Below are positions 47,660 to 59,771 of a stretch of 64,000 nt of DNA, piece after piece (position 1 is the first letter of the stretch; each line of letters opens with the position of its first letter). Position numbers and translations under genes: made by a program. The stretch comes from Channallabes apus (lineage: Eukaryota > Chordata > Actinopteri > Siluriformes > Clariidae): positions 7,722,065 through 7,786,064 of the forward strand of contig CM060113.1 in assembly GCA_030522415.1 (NCBI GenBank). The letters are read 5' to 3'. Below the pieces are notes generated by a model that saw nothing but the letters and a program-made list of their open reading frames with translations, was not told where the DNA came from and ran no database searches.

Positions 47660-48480
47660 CAGGCAAAAGGGTGGAGCGGCCATAATTTCAGCTCTGGATT
47701 AGGCTGAAATAACGAGGTCACCAAGTTACTGTTGCCTTGACAACGGCACATCGAATAACACGGGATGCCATCGCAAATCCGCGGGCCGGCAACATCTCTC
47801 TTCCTCTCTGTTTCTTTTTCTTCTGTTTCAGGGCTGTCACACTTTCTCCCAAAGCTTAAATCCTTTGTCTCGAACCATCAAACACTAAAGCCGGTGTACG
47901 GATGGATTTTATTTCATGTTTAATCATGGACTCAAGAACAAAAAATAAATAAAAAGTTATGTTTTAAGGTAGCAAAAAAAATTGCTTTTATACATTATAC
48001 TGTAGAAGATCACAGCAGTCCTGCATAACACTATGATAATACTGTAACTGTTAACTGTTTGGAGGCTATTATGGTAGTACGTTGGCTAATGAGCTAGCTG
48101 GTTAACTGTTCAGATCATTACAGAATTGGAACTTTCTACTCTTTTTCAAAAGGGTTTTATTGTGTATACACAGCAATTTAATGACATAAAAGTGAAACTA
48201 GGTTTTTTTTACATAGCTAATTTGCTAATGCTTTTAAGCTGATAGTTTATGCTACTGTATGTGACGTACGGAGTAATATCCTAACCCCCTATATAAACTG
48301 AGCTCACGCACTAAAGTTCTGTCACTTGTAGTTTGTCTCCTGCAGGCATTTAGCATCTGTTTCTGTTACTTATGGAAATCCACAGCCCAGTTATTTATTA
48401 TTTTTTATTTTTGCTAACTAGCTAAGGAAGTGATTTTCATTTTATGTAATAGGTTTTTTTATTAGTTCTATTAGCAGACT
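47660..48480. other. No recognisable feature
   Basis: Intergenic DNA without a recognised repeat. Confidence 0.4.
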
Positions 48481-48492
48481 AGCAATGCTATT

Positions 48493-49081
48493 GCGCTTTT
48501 CCACTGCATAGTACGGCACGACACGGTTCAGTTCTACTCACTTTTGAGGGGGTTTTCCACTGGGAACAGTACCTGGTACCTGGTCCTTTTTTTAGTACCA
48601 CCTCAGCCGAGGTTCCAAGCGCGCCAAACCGTTACCAAAACGTGACGTGTAAACTCTGCTGGTCACTGATTAGCCGGAGAAAATCGTCATTACTGCGTCA
48701 CTGAGCTTGCGATACAAGACACAACAGAACCACTATATTTAGAAACAGCCAGAGAAGGATCGGACACACCTTTTTGTATTAACCGTCGGCCTCTTTTGAA
48801 ACAAACTCCTTCGTCTTGCTGTTAAAAACATACACATGCCGAGAATGAAGAACACCATGCCGTCGATGTGCTCCATTGTTGTGTGTTTGTTTGTGGCGCG
48901 TTTACGATGACGTCACGGCAGTAGCGGCGCCGCGACTAAACGACACATGAGTAATCCCGCCCACTCTAAAGCGTTACTACACTGCAGTGGAAGCGCAAAC
49001 TGAGCCAAACTGCGCCGAACCGAAGTGAGTTGAACTGAACCGTGTCATGCCGTTCTATGCAGTTCTATGGAAAAGAGGCTC
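48493..49081. mobile_element. DNA transposon, long imperfect TIRs, non-autonomous
   Basis: The left end GCGCTTTTCCACTGCATAGT leads into CACGACACGGTTCAGTT. The right end is the complement, with CTGAACCGTGTCATGCCG and ATGGAAAAGAGGC. CpG-rich interior with GATGACGTCACGG. Superfamily not assigned. Confidence 0.7.
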
Positions 49082-49196
49082 TAGTTAACTGTACCGGTAG
49101 AGTACCTACGGTGCCATGAAAAAAGTATTTGCCTTCTTCCTAATTTTCTGGAAAAAAAATTACACAAAGATAACTTAAATAAATACAAAACTGCAA

Positions 49197-50560
49197 TGTT
49201 GATTACATTTACTTGAGAAACGTTTTGGAAAAATGTACTTCTATTAGCAGAGGTGGAAAGTAATGAATTACATTTACTCGCATTACTGTAATTGAGTAGA
49301 TTTTTTTGTGTACTTCTACTTTTGAAGGTAGTTTTTCAAATCTGTAATTTAACTTTTACTTAAGTATGTTTTGTTTAAAGTATTGTACTTCACTACATTT
49401 TTAATCATATTCACTACTGAGTAAAAAATAAATGAATGAAAATGAAAAAGAATACCAATAATACAACGGGGAAATTGCAGCCCGGAAACCACTGCACTGA
49501 TTGACTGATGTTGAACTAATGCGCTAAATTCACAAGAATGATGGAGACAAAACAGTTGCCAGTGATGCAGACACAGCTGAAAGTGAAACGCCAACAAATT
49601 CTTATGAAGCAAACCCCTGGTCATATTTAAGCGACCACTTTGATTTCAAGCACAACAAAGGGAACAGATTTATTATGCGAGGGTGTTCCGTCCCCCATCC
49701 CACCCCCGCTGTTAACTCGGTAACTTTTACTCTGAGTAAATTTTTAATGAGCTACTTTTTACTTTTACTTGAGTAGATTTTTATAAGGGTACCTTTACTT
49801 GTACTTCAGTAAAAGTTCACTAAAGTTACAGTACTTTTACTTGAGTACAAAATTTTATTACTCTTTCCACCTCTGGATATGAGTAGTTTTACTGCACCAT
49901 ACTTTTTACTTTTACTTGAGTAGATCTATGAAGAAATGTAACTCTTACTCCGCTACATTCGGCTACACTCGACTCATTACTTTTCTAACCATTTATTCTA
50001 TACAAGCAGCCAGTAGATTTACCGCATGATGGTTTCACCCATAAGACGCAGCAACAATAATCACATGACTCCGTTTAACCATTCAAGTCAGGCGGCATAG
50101 TGGGGAAAAAACCTTCAGCCGGTGTTCTATAAATTCATCCTACCTGTGAATTCGTCCTACATACTCTCAAATGGTTTGCAAACAAAAGTTTCTGCATCTT
50201 TCTCTAATTTTGCGGAAGGCCCATAAACCCATGCTGATACTAGTGGGATCTTGCGTTGAGTATAGAATGCTTTTTTCATGTATGTATGATTATATGTTAA
50301 TTTTAATTGTACATATGATGGTACTTTACCAGTCTATGAATATATAAATATATTTCAGTGCACAATTAACCGCCAACACACGTGTCGTAAATTTTTATTC
50401 ATCCCAAAATGTATAATGCATCCCTGGCATCATATACAAAGCATGTTTTGTAGAAGAACAGCTTCATACTGCCGTGTCTTCTCTAACTGCAAAAACAGAC
50501 ACACACTTCAGCATATACCTGTATATATACCCCTGTGTGTGTGCATATGTGTGTGTTTGT

Positions 50561-50592
<32 letters not shown>

Positions 50593-50797
50593 TGGCACAT
50601 AAATATATAATTATTATATTTAAAAAAAAAAAAATGTTATAATAATAAATCAGACACTGTGAACGAAACAGTTACTCACTTCCTTAGTACTTGAGTACCT
50701 TTTCACCGAATACTTTTTAACTCTGACTTGAGTAATATTATTTTGAAGTACAGCTACTCTTACTGGAGTAAATCTTTTGGCTACTCTACCCACCTCA
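49197..50797. mobile_element. ACTT-rich hAT-like element carrying a nested relative
   Basis: Outer parts TTTACTTGAGAAACG at the left and TTTTGGCTACTCTACCCACC at the right. The segment 49880-49990 is the complement of 58795-58915 in another copy. The nested unit is 49248-49875. A (GT)n lies at 50565-50591. Confidence 0.65.
49248..49875. mobile_element. ACTT-rich repeat, uninterrupted copy
   Basis: Termini CAGAGGTGGAAAG and CTTTCCACCTCTG. This intact copy supplies the empty-site comparison for the intron 1 copy at 11968-14397. Confidence 0.75.
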
Positions 50798-51428
50798 GGC
50801 GGTAACTGGCAATATCGCTGTAGGTGAATTTTGGCCCGCTCTTCTTTTCAGAATTGTGTTTAATTCAGCCTCATTGGATGGTATTCGCACATGAATGGTC
50901 TGTTTAATGTAATCTCAATGACATTTAGGTCTGGACTTTGACTACACCACTCCAAAACCTTGATTTTGTATTTTTTGAGTCTTTCAGGGGTTGATTTGCT
51001 GGTGTGTTTCGGATCATTGTCCTGCTGCATAACTCAAATGCGCTTGATCTTGAGGTCACAAACTGATGGCTGGACATTCTTGTTTAGGAATTCCGAAGAA
51101 TTCATGGTTTCATCAATTATGGAAAGTCGTCCAGGTCCCGAAGTTTTTTTTTACCTCACTGTATGTTCTGTAGCTCGTTTTTCCTGTTTACCCTCATATT
51201 CTATTCAAGAGAAATGTAACCCATTTTAAGATAAAATATTTCCTGAGAATTCCACTTCATTTTATTGGAGCAAGGTTTAAAAAAATAAATAAATAAAAAT
51301 AATAGCTGTTATTATATGTGGTTTTGAAGTCTCTAGAAAGAATTTCATCAAATGGAAAGCTGAGGAACATTGTTTTTTCCCAGATTTTCATCGTGTGCTA
51401 TATAGAGCATGGGAACATACTGTAGGAC

Positions 51429-51877
51429 CAGAGGTGTCAAGTAACGAAGTACAAATACTTCGTTACCTTACTTAAGTAGAAATTTTGGGTATCTATACTT
51501 TACTGGAGTAATTATTTTTCAGCCGACTTTGTACTTCTACTCCTTACATTTTGACGCAATTATCTGTACTTTCTACTCCTTACATTTTAAAAATCGCCTC
51601 GTTACGCCTATTTTATTTCAGCTTGTCATTAAAAAAAATTTTTAAATCTGAATCTGATTGTGGTTGGATGAGAAGTATAAACATACCATTCCGACACCCT
51701 ATTGGTTGGTACGCGATCCATCGCACCTGCACATGACGTTACATCACACACTCCAGCAAGGTTGTTTGAATAAAATAGCATTTTCGGTTGATAAGGTTGT
51801 GATAAGTAGACGAAGCTGTCCGTGATAGAGACTCAAGATTTGAGCGAACCAAGCACAAGCGAGGAAGGTAACAGGAA

Positions 51878-51961
<84 letters not shown>

Positions 51962-52605
51962 TTTATTAATCATTCATTCTGACAGCACTAATGTTTATTG
52001 TAGACAACCATACAAGGGTAATTGTTACTAAGCCTGCCCTGGGTACACTAATTTTCTTGTATGTTGTCCTCACAGATTCCTGCAGCTAAGCTTGGATGTA
52101 CATTTACATTCCAATAAAGGTTACTGATGACATACCTCTGAAGTTTGACTTTTTGCACCATTAAAATACTTATAGGCAACTAGTTATCATATCTTCTTCT
52201 CCATGAAACATGTTAATGCTCAGTAGTACACATATATGGTTATATGTATTTACATTGTACTAAAATTTATTCTTTTTCAATTGCCATATACAGTATCCCA
52301 AATCACTATGGCCGTTAAAAAATACAACAAAAAAACAACAACACGTTTTTCTTTTTTTTAAATGAGGTGTTAGTGCAGTACAGTATATAGGCCCGTGGCA
52401 CAGCCTAAGCTTTTATCCTTAATGCTTTTTCCCCCCTTACGTTACTTTTACTTTTATACTTTAAGTAGTTTTGAAACCAGTACTTTTACACTTTTACTTG
52501 AGTAAAAAGCTTGAGTTGATACTTCAACTTCTAAAGAAGTCTTTTTAGACCCTAGTATCTATACTTCTACTCAAGTAATGAATGTGAATACTTTTGACAC
52601 CACTG
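51429..52605. mobile_element. hAT-like ACTT-rich element, 1177 bp
   Basis: Same termini as 38777-39232. Flanks TGTAGGAC and CATAGGAC are a diverged 8-bp duplication. It keeps about 800 internal bases absent from the short copy, including a (TA)n. Confidence 0.82.
51880..51958. repeat. (TA)n microsatellite
   Basis: About 39 uninterrupted TA units. Confidence 0.95.
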
Positions 52606-52650
52606 CATAGGACCCTAGGAACATAGGACACTAGAACTTGGAAATAAAGA

Positions 52651-53220
52651 GCGTTTTCACATTAGGACTTCGGGATTGTTTCTGAGAACAATTGACCCCA
52701 AAGTCAATGGTTCATTTTGATCAATAAGAATACAACCGTGCCACGTTTGGGAACCATACCTGAGTCTGTTTGAAGAGGTGGTCTTGTGGACAGGGACAGT
52801 ACAGCATACTCGGGCACAGATCGAACCAAATATGGAAGCCAAACAGAAGTAGATCGCTGTTTTAGGTGCAACATCATCAGTGCCATTGGTCTCCTCCAAA
52901 ATCTCCTCTGACAATTTTGCCCTCTGACCTACACAGCCATAGCCAATACAGTAGGAAGGCACCCGAGAGCGTCGCTCGTCATTTTTTTTCTGAAATTATA
53001 TACTGTATATATAATATTAGGCATTAAGTTCTGATTTTAGGTTTAACGGCAGCTCGCAAACCAAGTAGGTGCATACTGCCACTTGCTGTATCAGAGAGTA
53101 TAAATACACAAATGTACATGAGAACAGAAAGCAAAAGCAATGTGAGCAGGAGGGAGTATGGAGGGGGAGCAGTTGTTCCTGGGAACGGTACAAATCAATC
53201 GTGCATAATGTGAAAAATCC
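52651..53220. mobile_element. TTCACATTAGG element, copy A
   Basis: Left end GCGTTTTCACATTAGGACTT is the approximate complement of right end GTGCATAATGTGAAAAATCC. Internal CGGGATTGTTTCTGAGAAC and GGTGCATACTGCCACTTGCT recur in copy B at 63131-63856. Confidence 0.7.
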
Positions 53221-53458
53221 ATAGGGTTCTGGGAACATAGGATGCCTTTGTCATGCTGCCCATTATGTGCCATATAAATCTGGGTAACATAGGGCCCTGG
53301 GAAATTAAGGATGATTCCAGTGTACTAGCTACATACACCAATGATCTCTACTCTTCTTTTCAACTGATAACAATATGAAATCACAGAGTAAACTTTTGAT
53401 TCTCTCTGTCTGTAACTGGCTGATAGACTCTCCATGCTGTGTATTTGGCTCACTGATA

Positions 53459-53502
53459 TTTCTCTCTCTCTCTCTCTGTCTCGCTCTCTCTCTCTCTCTC
53501 TT
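53459..53502. repeat. (CT)n microsatellite
   Basis: Near-pure CT run with two interruptions. Confidence 0.9.
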
Positions 53503-53509
53503 TTCATCT

Positions 53510-54360
53510 CAATGTTGTTGCACTGTTTCAATCTTCAGCAGACATCAGCGTTGCCATGAGACTTGCCAGAACATTCCGGCTCTCAGGCTTTTTGCCAGCA
53601 AAGCCATAGGGGAGATCGGCTGGAGGAAGTTTACTTCTCTAATCGATGTTTCATCAAACTTCTCATTTTAGACTCAGATATATCATAGTCCAGTAAGGAA
53701 TGCCAGTGTTTATTGAAGTTTCCTAAATTCAGTCTCTTTAAATAAAAATGGATATATTTTTAGGTTGTATACGGCTCTATGTTCATGCGTTCGTCTATTT
53801 AAACCAGCTTCATAAATGATGAGTGCTTGACTTCACACCAACAGTCATTGCTACAGTATAAGGGGAAATTACATTGCTGAAATCCGTCCCATAACCTCAA
53901 CATCATGACGTCATTGCATGAGCTGTACTAAATGGATTTTAATGTGCATTTTGCAATATTATTGTAAACAGACCTAATTTTGATGTTTTTTAAGCATCAA
54001 ATTGTGTTGTTGGATCTGCAGAAACCATGTAATAGTGCACAGTGACAGTCTAAGCCTTAGAGCTTTATGATTTAATGTAAAAATACATTAAATGTGACTC
54101 CATGTGGAATGAAGGCAAATCTGCGGCCAATTAAAAAAAATTGTAATCCATAGATTATGTCAAATAAAATGAGAACAGGATCAGCTGGTGTATAAATCGG
54201 TTCCACTTGTCATGACACCTTCGATTAATGCTACAGTACATGATACTTTAGAGCCTAGATTAAGTGAGCGATTAGAATGGGATCTGGTATGTCTCAAGAT
54301 GCAGCGTGCTGTATTACTCCATCAAGCCTCCAATAAACACTAGGTTTCCGTTTAGCATGT
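53510..54360. other. No recognisable feature
   Basis: Intergenic DNA. No gene or repeat recognised. Confidence 0.4.
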
Positions 54361-54372
54361 GATCTTCTGCTG

Positions 54373-54373
54373 T

Positions 54374-54400
<27 letters not shown>
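54373..54400. repeat. Poly-A run
   Basis: 28 A residues. No retroposed gene body is visible before it. Confidence 0.8.
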
Positions 54401-54404
<4 letters not shown>

Positions 54405-54459
54405 AAAGAATGGACTCTTTTGTTTTGAAAACTTTCCCATGATGGAAAACTTCCCCCAT

Positions 54460-54690
54460 TAGAAATTTTAGCATGGTATCTATAGCGCTAAATGGCAATG
54501 GTATGTGCAATGGTAAAAATTTCTTATGGGACGTTTTCCATCATGCTTGTTACTTCTACCATAATAACATACCATATTTTTGACAGGACCATGGTACTGA
54601 TATAGGTTGCTGATTACCACAATATGGTACATATGTAGTTCTATTATGGTGAATGTACATGTACTATATTAAGTGGTATCAAAAAACTCT
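54460..54690. repeat. ACCATGGTA-rich repeat, left part
   Basis: TGGTA/TACCA words recur (GGACCATGGTACTG, ACAATATGGTAC). The same style resumes at 55400-55540. Confidence 0.5.
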
Positions 54691-54780
54691 GACCTTTATA
54701 AGTCAGTGTGCCAAAAGACATCATACTGTGTACATCAGGAGCTGTGAAACTGCTGTTATTCTGATCTTCTGATTCTCATC

Positions 54781-55290
54781 ATGGACAGCAAGTTAGAACA
54801 AAGAGCAAACTTCAAGAGTGGGAAAGCATCACTGGAAGAAGACCAGAGATTAGGAAGACCTTCAGCGAGCTCAGCCCCCAAAAATGTCGTCAACTTGTGC
54901 ATGATGATCATCGGAGAACAATCCACAACATTGCTTTTATTGTCGGTGTGTCATACAGAACAGTCCAGGCAATCCTCCAGTGTTGGCGCTATGTTGCTGC
55001 CAAGTTCATCCCAGGCTTCTGACCCAGGACCAGAAGGAATATCGCATCAAAGTCTGCCAAGAACTCTGTCAGTGTGCCATGGATGATTCGTCCTTCATGT
55101 CGAGAATCATTACCGGTGACACACTTGGGTGTACTGGTACAACCCTAAGATGAAGCAACAGTCTTCATAGTGGAAGAACCCATCATGTCTACGACTGAAA
55201 AAGACGAGGCATCAACAAGTACATGCTCATTGTGAGCTCACTGTGCATCGAGAATTCGTCCTCAAGGGCAAGGCCATAAATAGCAAATTC
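54781..55290 (+). pseudogene. mariner-type transposase fragment
   Basis: Frames give FKSGKASLEEDQRLGRPSAS (inter-HTH linker), then VSYRTVQAILQ (second HTH), AAKFIPGF, and DTWVYWYNPKMKQQSS, the region of the first catalytic Asp (usually G-D-E-T-W-V). The glutamate after Asp is lost here. Stops and frameshifts break the frame at least three times. Confidence 0.8.
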
Positions 55291-55399
55291 TGCAGTGCCA
55301 TACCTGTTATGCTTCCCTCCAAATGCCTGTACTATAGCTGTAGTATAGCAGTAGTATAGCAGTAGTGTGTACTAACATATACAGAATGGACTGACATCT

Positions 55400-55560
55400 T
55401 TGGTACCCAATAAGTACCATGGTTTTCACCACGGTACCCAATGAAGTGCCATAGTGCCTACTGTGGTACTCTAGAAACTCTCACACGGTGTCTACCCAGG
55501 GAATGTCTGAAGGAACATGGTAATACTATGGGACATTACAGTACTGTATGTACTGATAAA
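55400..55560. repeat. ACCATGGTA-rich repeat, right part
   Basis: AAGTACCATGGTTTTCACCA and GGTACCCAATGAAGTGCCAT show the same TACCA/TGGTA words as 54460-54690. Confidence 0.5.
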
Positions 55561-55599
55561 ATTTTGTATCGGTTACTAACCCTTACAAAACACTTACAC

Positions 55600-56700
55600 T
55601 AAAGACTTCCTTGAATATTGACTAGACATCTCCAACTCATAGTCACGCTCATTTCCCAGTTGTGGTGAATCATTTCAAAGCTGTCTTTGAGTAAGATGCA
55701 GCGCATTGTGCTAGTCAAAGCTAGTTCTGCCTGGCCCACAGCCAGGTTCCCCACCAGGCTCTTGTCCATTGCCACGTGCTGCATGCCCTCTAAATGACCC
55801 CTGTCAGTTTGCAGAGAGCACAAGTGCCAACGCTAGGCCAGGGAGAGCCACTTAGAGCTGCTCAGGAACACAAAGCGAAAGCTGCCACTCCAGAACTTGG
55901 CACTGAGTGTTGGAGTTATTTAGTCAAAGATCTCAGAGACGTAGAGACCAACCTGAACCGTGAACCATGATTCAGCTGTTCTTTCAGTTTCAGGACCTTC
56001 TTTATTAAGATTGTGCTAAATATACAGTAACAATGAGTAAACATTCTAAATGTACTAAATATTATGTAAAATTACGCAAAAAAAATGACTATAGTGTCAG
56101 TAAAGCTGGTGTCCTGTTTGGGATGGAGGTAATTCATGCTATCAAATCTCTAGAGGGTGAGCGTTCCAGATTTTTGGAGCAGTAAAAACAAAAGGCTGTT
56201 TTGCTGTTTTTACCCATGGGACCACGGGAAAGGCGGTACTTGGTTATTTTAAATCTCCTTTTGAAACATAAACATGATAGTGTGTGTTGTAATGGGATAA
56301 TAAGTGGAATCTTAGCATTGTACAGTACTGTCAGAGGTCTATTTTATAGTAGTGTGTAAAAGGTACAAATGCAATAGGTACAACTGCTGTAGCGCAAGGG
56401 AAAAAGAGATTCTACTGTACATGTGAAAAATACTATATAAAGCAGGAAACAGTATTTGGTGAAACAAAGTCAATAATTGGAGTGAAGACTCTTAGGAAAG
56501 GAAATTTAAAATAGGAAAGTAACTTAATGTTTTGTTTTTTTTAAACAGTGTTTTGCTCAGTATCATACTAAAGTGCTTTATTCCTCTTATACTCCTTGTA
56601 CAAGAGATACAATACACATTGTTTATCGGTTAGCAAGTTTTCATATTCTCTCATCATTTCATATTCTCATCTCTCATTAGTGCTGCTTTCAGGGGATCAA
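55600..56700. other. No recognisable feature
   Basis: No coding signature or known repeat seen. Confidence 0.4.
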
Positions 56701-56734
56701 ACAAGTATAATAGTTCGACGTTGTGAGATCAGGA

Positions 56735-56965
56735 CTAGTGGGGAATACGGTCATGACAGGTGGGGCGCAATGAACGGGAGGGAATTAGTGGAAAATAACA
56801 GGAAAGTAATGTACCTGTTCTAATTCATGCTCTTCTTTATTGACAATGAAGAGCGGACACTAAAACTAAACAATCACACACAAATAAATGGATCATTAAT
56901 ACAAGTAAATTCAAATAACATCAGAGAAAAAGTGGAACCATAGTACAACATTAACAGTTTAACGT
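56735..56965 (+). mobile_element. Charlie-like hAT fragment
   Basis: GACTAGTGGGGAATACGGTC, GGTGGGGCGCAATGAACGGG and AATGGATCATTAATACAAGT match 17790-18020 in order. No right terminus is present. Confidence 0.7.
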
Positions 56966-57332
56966 CGGCATGTTAATTGCAGAGGAACAATATATAAGGA
57001 AACATTCGGTATTATATATGTAATCATTATTTATTCCAATGTGTATTTTGGCCAAATAGATTTCCCTTCTGTTGTGACCAGAGGTGGGAAGAGTAGCCAA
57101 AAATTGTACTCAAGTAAGAGTAGCTGTACTTCAAAATAATATTGCTCAAGTAAAAGTGAAAAGTATTCGTCCAAAATATTACTCAAGTAAGAGTTAAAAA
57201 GTATTTGGTTAAAGATACTCAAGCACTGAGTAACTGTTTCATCGTAATGTGCGATTTATTTATTTAGAAATTGGCCCTGGTAGCTAGACAAAACGTTAAA
57301 ATAATGTACAAATTTTGACATTTCCAAATAAT

Positions 57333-57503
57333 AAGTGAGAAATAAAGTAGGACATTTGTTACTTGTTTCTAATGTATTATTTTGTAAAGATATTTAGTTT
57401 TATGCATTTATTTATTATAATAAAATAAATGCATAAAACTAAATATCTTTACAAAATAGTAAATTAGAAACAAGAAATAAATTTCCCACTTTATTTCTCA
57501 CTT
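57333..57503. repeat. Palindrome, about 85-bp arms
   Basis: TTTTGTAAAGATATTTAGTT and AACTAAATATCTTTACAAAA face each other around 57419. Outer arms AAGTGAGAAATAAAGT and ACTTTATTTCTCACTT also match, with small indels between. Confidence 0.8.
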
Positions 57504-57788
57504 TTTTTTAAACAAATACTCACTGTAGGTAACATATGCATGTTTGAACAGTGTAAACTATTTCCAGTGTAAGATATACTGTATATTCAGTTGTCCTCCA
57601 AATGGCTCAGCAGAACATGTACCAGAGGTCTCACTTTACCATAAACTGTGTCCAGCTGAACAAATGTAAGAAACGTATATTTTTTAGCCTCTAGCTTATT
57701 TACTAATTATATATGCTAACATTGAAACATTAAATAAAACTGCTAAACTAACCGCGACATGTTTACCTTCTCTGTCTACCACGGCATG

Positions 57789-58746
57789 TATGAAGGTAAA
57801 ACAGTAGCAAAACCCGAGAGCTTGCAAATTTGAATGTGAGAACTTTTCAAATTTTAAAACTAAGAGTTGTATTTGTAAGTTGAAATTTATACTCACAGCT
57901 CTGATGTGTACACCTGTGTTTTGAATTCGAAGTTGCAGATTAATAGTGACAAATGTGTAAAGTGTCACTCACATGAACAAAATGACAGACACAATTGTGT
58001 ACTACACATTTATCTTTGTGCTTTAATTCAGTTTCGCTGTACAACCACAAGTCGCGCTCACAACCTCTCAGATCTGGCAGTACAACCTCAAATCCCAGCG
58101 CTCTGACTTTTGCTACTCATTTTGCGATATTCCTGTAGCAAAACTCACTTGTGCACTTGTAAACGCCAACTTGAGAGAGCAGAGTCGGGGGCGGGGCTGG
58201 GGTGGGAATGAAGTCATTTTATTGGTCGATACCACCGAAACGGCGCGAGCTGCTCTGCGTAGTCTGTGACGTCATCGCGCACAAAACGTCCCACTTCATT
58301 GGCTGGCGTTGTTCATTGGTGAGGCATCGACCAATAAAATTACTTCATTTCCGCCCCTGCCCAAGTTGGCGTTTACAAGTGCACAAGTGAGTTTTGCTAC
58401 AGGAATATCGCAAAATGAGTAGCAAAAGTCGGAGCGCTGGGATTTGAGGTTGTACTGCCAGATCTGAGAGGTTGTGAGCGCGACTTGTGGTTGTACAGCG
58501 AAACTGAATTAAAGCACAAAGATAAATGTGTAGTACACAATTGTGTCTGTCATTTTGTTCATGTGAGTGACACTTTACACATTTGTCACTATTAATCTGC
58601 AACTTCGAATTCAAAACACAGGTGTACACATCAGAGCTGTGAGTATAAATTTCAACTTACAAATACAACTCTTAGTTTTAAAATTTGAAAAGTTCTCACA
58701 TTCAAATTTGCAAGCTCTCGAGTTTTGCTACTGTTTTACCTTCATA
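57789..58746. repeat. Large palindrome: two 385-bp arms, 188-bp spacer
   Basis: The left arm 57789-58173 is the complement of the right arm 58362-58746. Equal length means no indels, and I noted only about two to three mismatches. Ends read TATGAAGGTAAAACAG and CTGTTTTACCTTCATA, so TA may be the target duplication. The spacer has a second short inverted pair (TTTTATTGGTCGAT) and a GACGTCATCGCGC core. Mirror-image frames in the arms are not genes. Confidence 0.92.
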
Positions 58747-58999
58747 ACCCGCTGCAATTCTGTAGCAAAAACAAAGAAAATCTAAAGTGTCGAAATAAAT
58801 GGTTAGAAAAGTAACAAGTCGAGTGTAGCCGAATGTAGCGAAGTAAGAGTAGCGTTTCTTCTTCACAAATCTACTCAAGTAAAAGTAAAAAGTATGGGGC
58901 AGCAAAACTACTTATACTGTACAAGTTTTTTTTTTTTTTTAAGTTATTCAAGTACATGTAACTTGTTACTACCCACCTCTGGTAGTGACCTCATGTAAA

Positions 59000-59700
59000 G
59001 GGAAACCCCTCCCCCAGCTTGGGTGTTGAGCTGTACTATTTTCTGGTGTGGGCGTGGCCCAGCTGTAGCTCATTTGCATAGACACTGAAACAACACGCTC
59101 AGAGCAGGACTGAAATAAAAAATGAAAAAAAAAATGAAATCGGAGTTGCAACACTTGCAGGGCAGATCCGAGACCTGTTTTAACGGTAATAGGGACCTTT
59201 AAAGGAGTGAAATGATATTGTGTTTACTGTTGACTTTGTGAGCGGCCATGTTGGAGTGATGTCATGCACTAAACTCCAGGTTGAAGACTCGAGTCACTGA
59301 GTGCGACTTTACATCCAGGAATTCCAAGCTGAGGAGGAGCATTTTTTTAAAGTACCAGCTTTAATTTGATGATGCATTCAGGGCCATGTGACTCATCAAT
59401 GATGTCACATAGGTCTGTGAACATTACAGTAACATCAGTGCATGAATCGAATGTTCACTGTCACATGACTGCATGGATACACTGATCTCAGATCAGTCCT
59501 AACAAATCCCAAAGCTCAAAACCCATCATCCAGTGAGTGCGTGTGTGTAAGTGCGTGTGTGTGTATGTGCGTACATGGACATGTGTGAGTCATACAAGGC
59601 CTTTTCAATGCACCGAACCCCTTTGGAGTTGTTTCTCCAGCACACACATCGCACTTCCTCCGTCACTGCAGATTAAGATGAGAACAAAATAATGACCGAG
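59000..59700. other. No recognisable feature
   Basis: Intergenic DNA with a short GT run at 59540. No gene. Confidence 0.4.
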
Positions 59701-59717
59701 GACTGAAAGGGCCTATG

Positions 59718-59771
59718 TGTGTGTGTATGTGTGTGTGTGTGTGTGTGTGTATGTGTGTGTGAGTGTGTGTG
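59718..59771. repeat. (GT)n microsatellite
   Basis: Interrupted GT run bordering the purine-rich tract. Confidence 0.9.

Larger units (their letters stand above)
49108..51180 (-). mobile_element. Tc1-like element interrupted by ACTT-rich elements
   Basis: The terminus GAAAAAAGTATTTGCCTTCT is at 49118. The antisense transposase segment resumes at 50860-51170 with TTTGACTACACCACTCCAAA, GATCATTGTCCTGCTGCATA and GAGGTCACAAACTGATGGC. The gap is filled by the insertion at about 49197-50797. Confidence 0.65.
57079..58981. mobile_element. ACTT-rich hAT-like element, 1.9 kb, with nested palindromes
   Basis: Termini CAGAGGTGGGAAGAG and GTTACTACCCACCTCTG. Flanks GTTGTGAC (57071-57078) and GTAGTGAC (58982-58989) differ by one base. 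It carries the palindromes 57333-57503 and 57789-58746. Confidence 0.82.

Noticed and set aside
57906..58629. Identical 66-residue start shared by frames on opposite strands (57906-58106 + and 58345-58629 -)
   Set aside because: They are mirror images of the palindrome arms. No start context, conservation or motif supports a protein.
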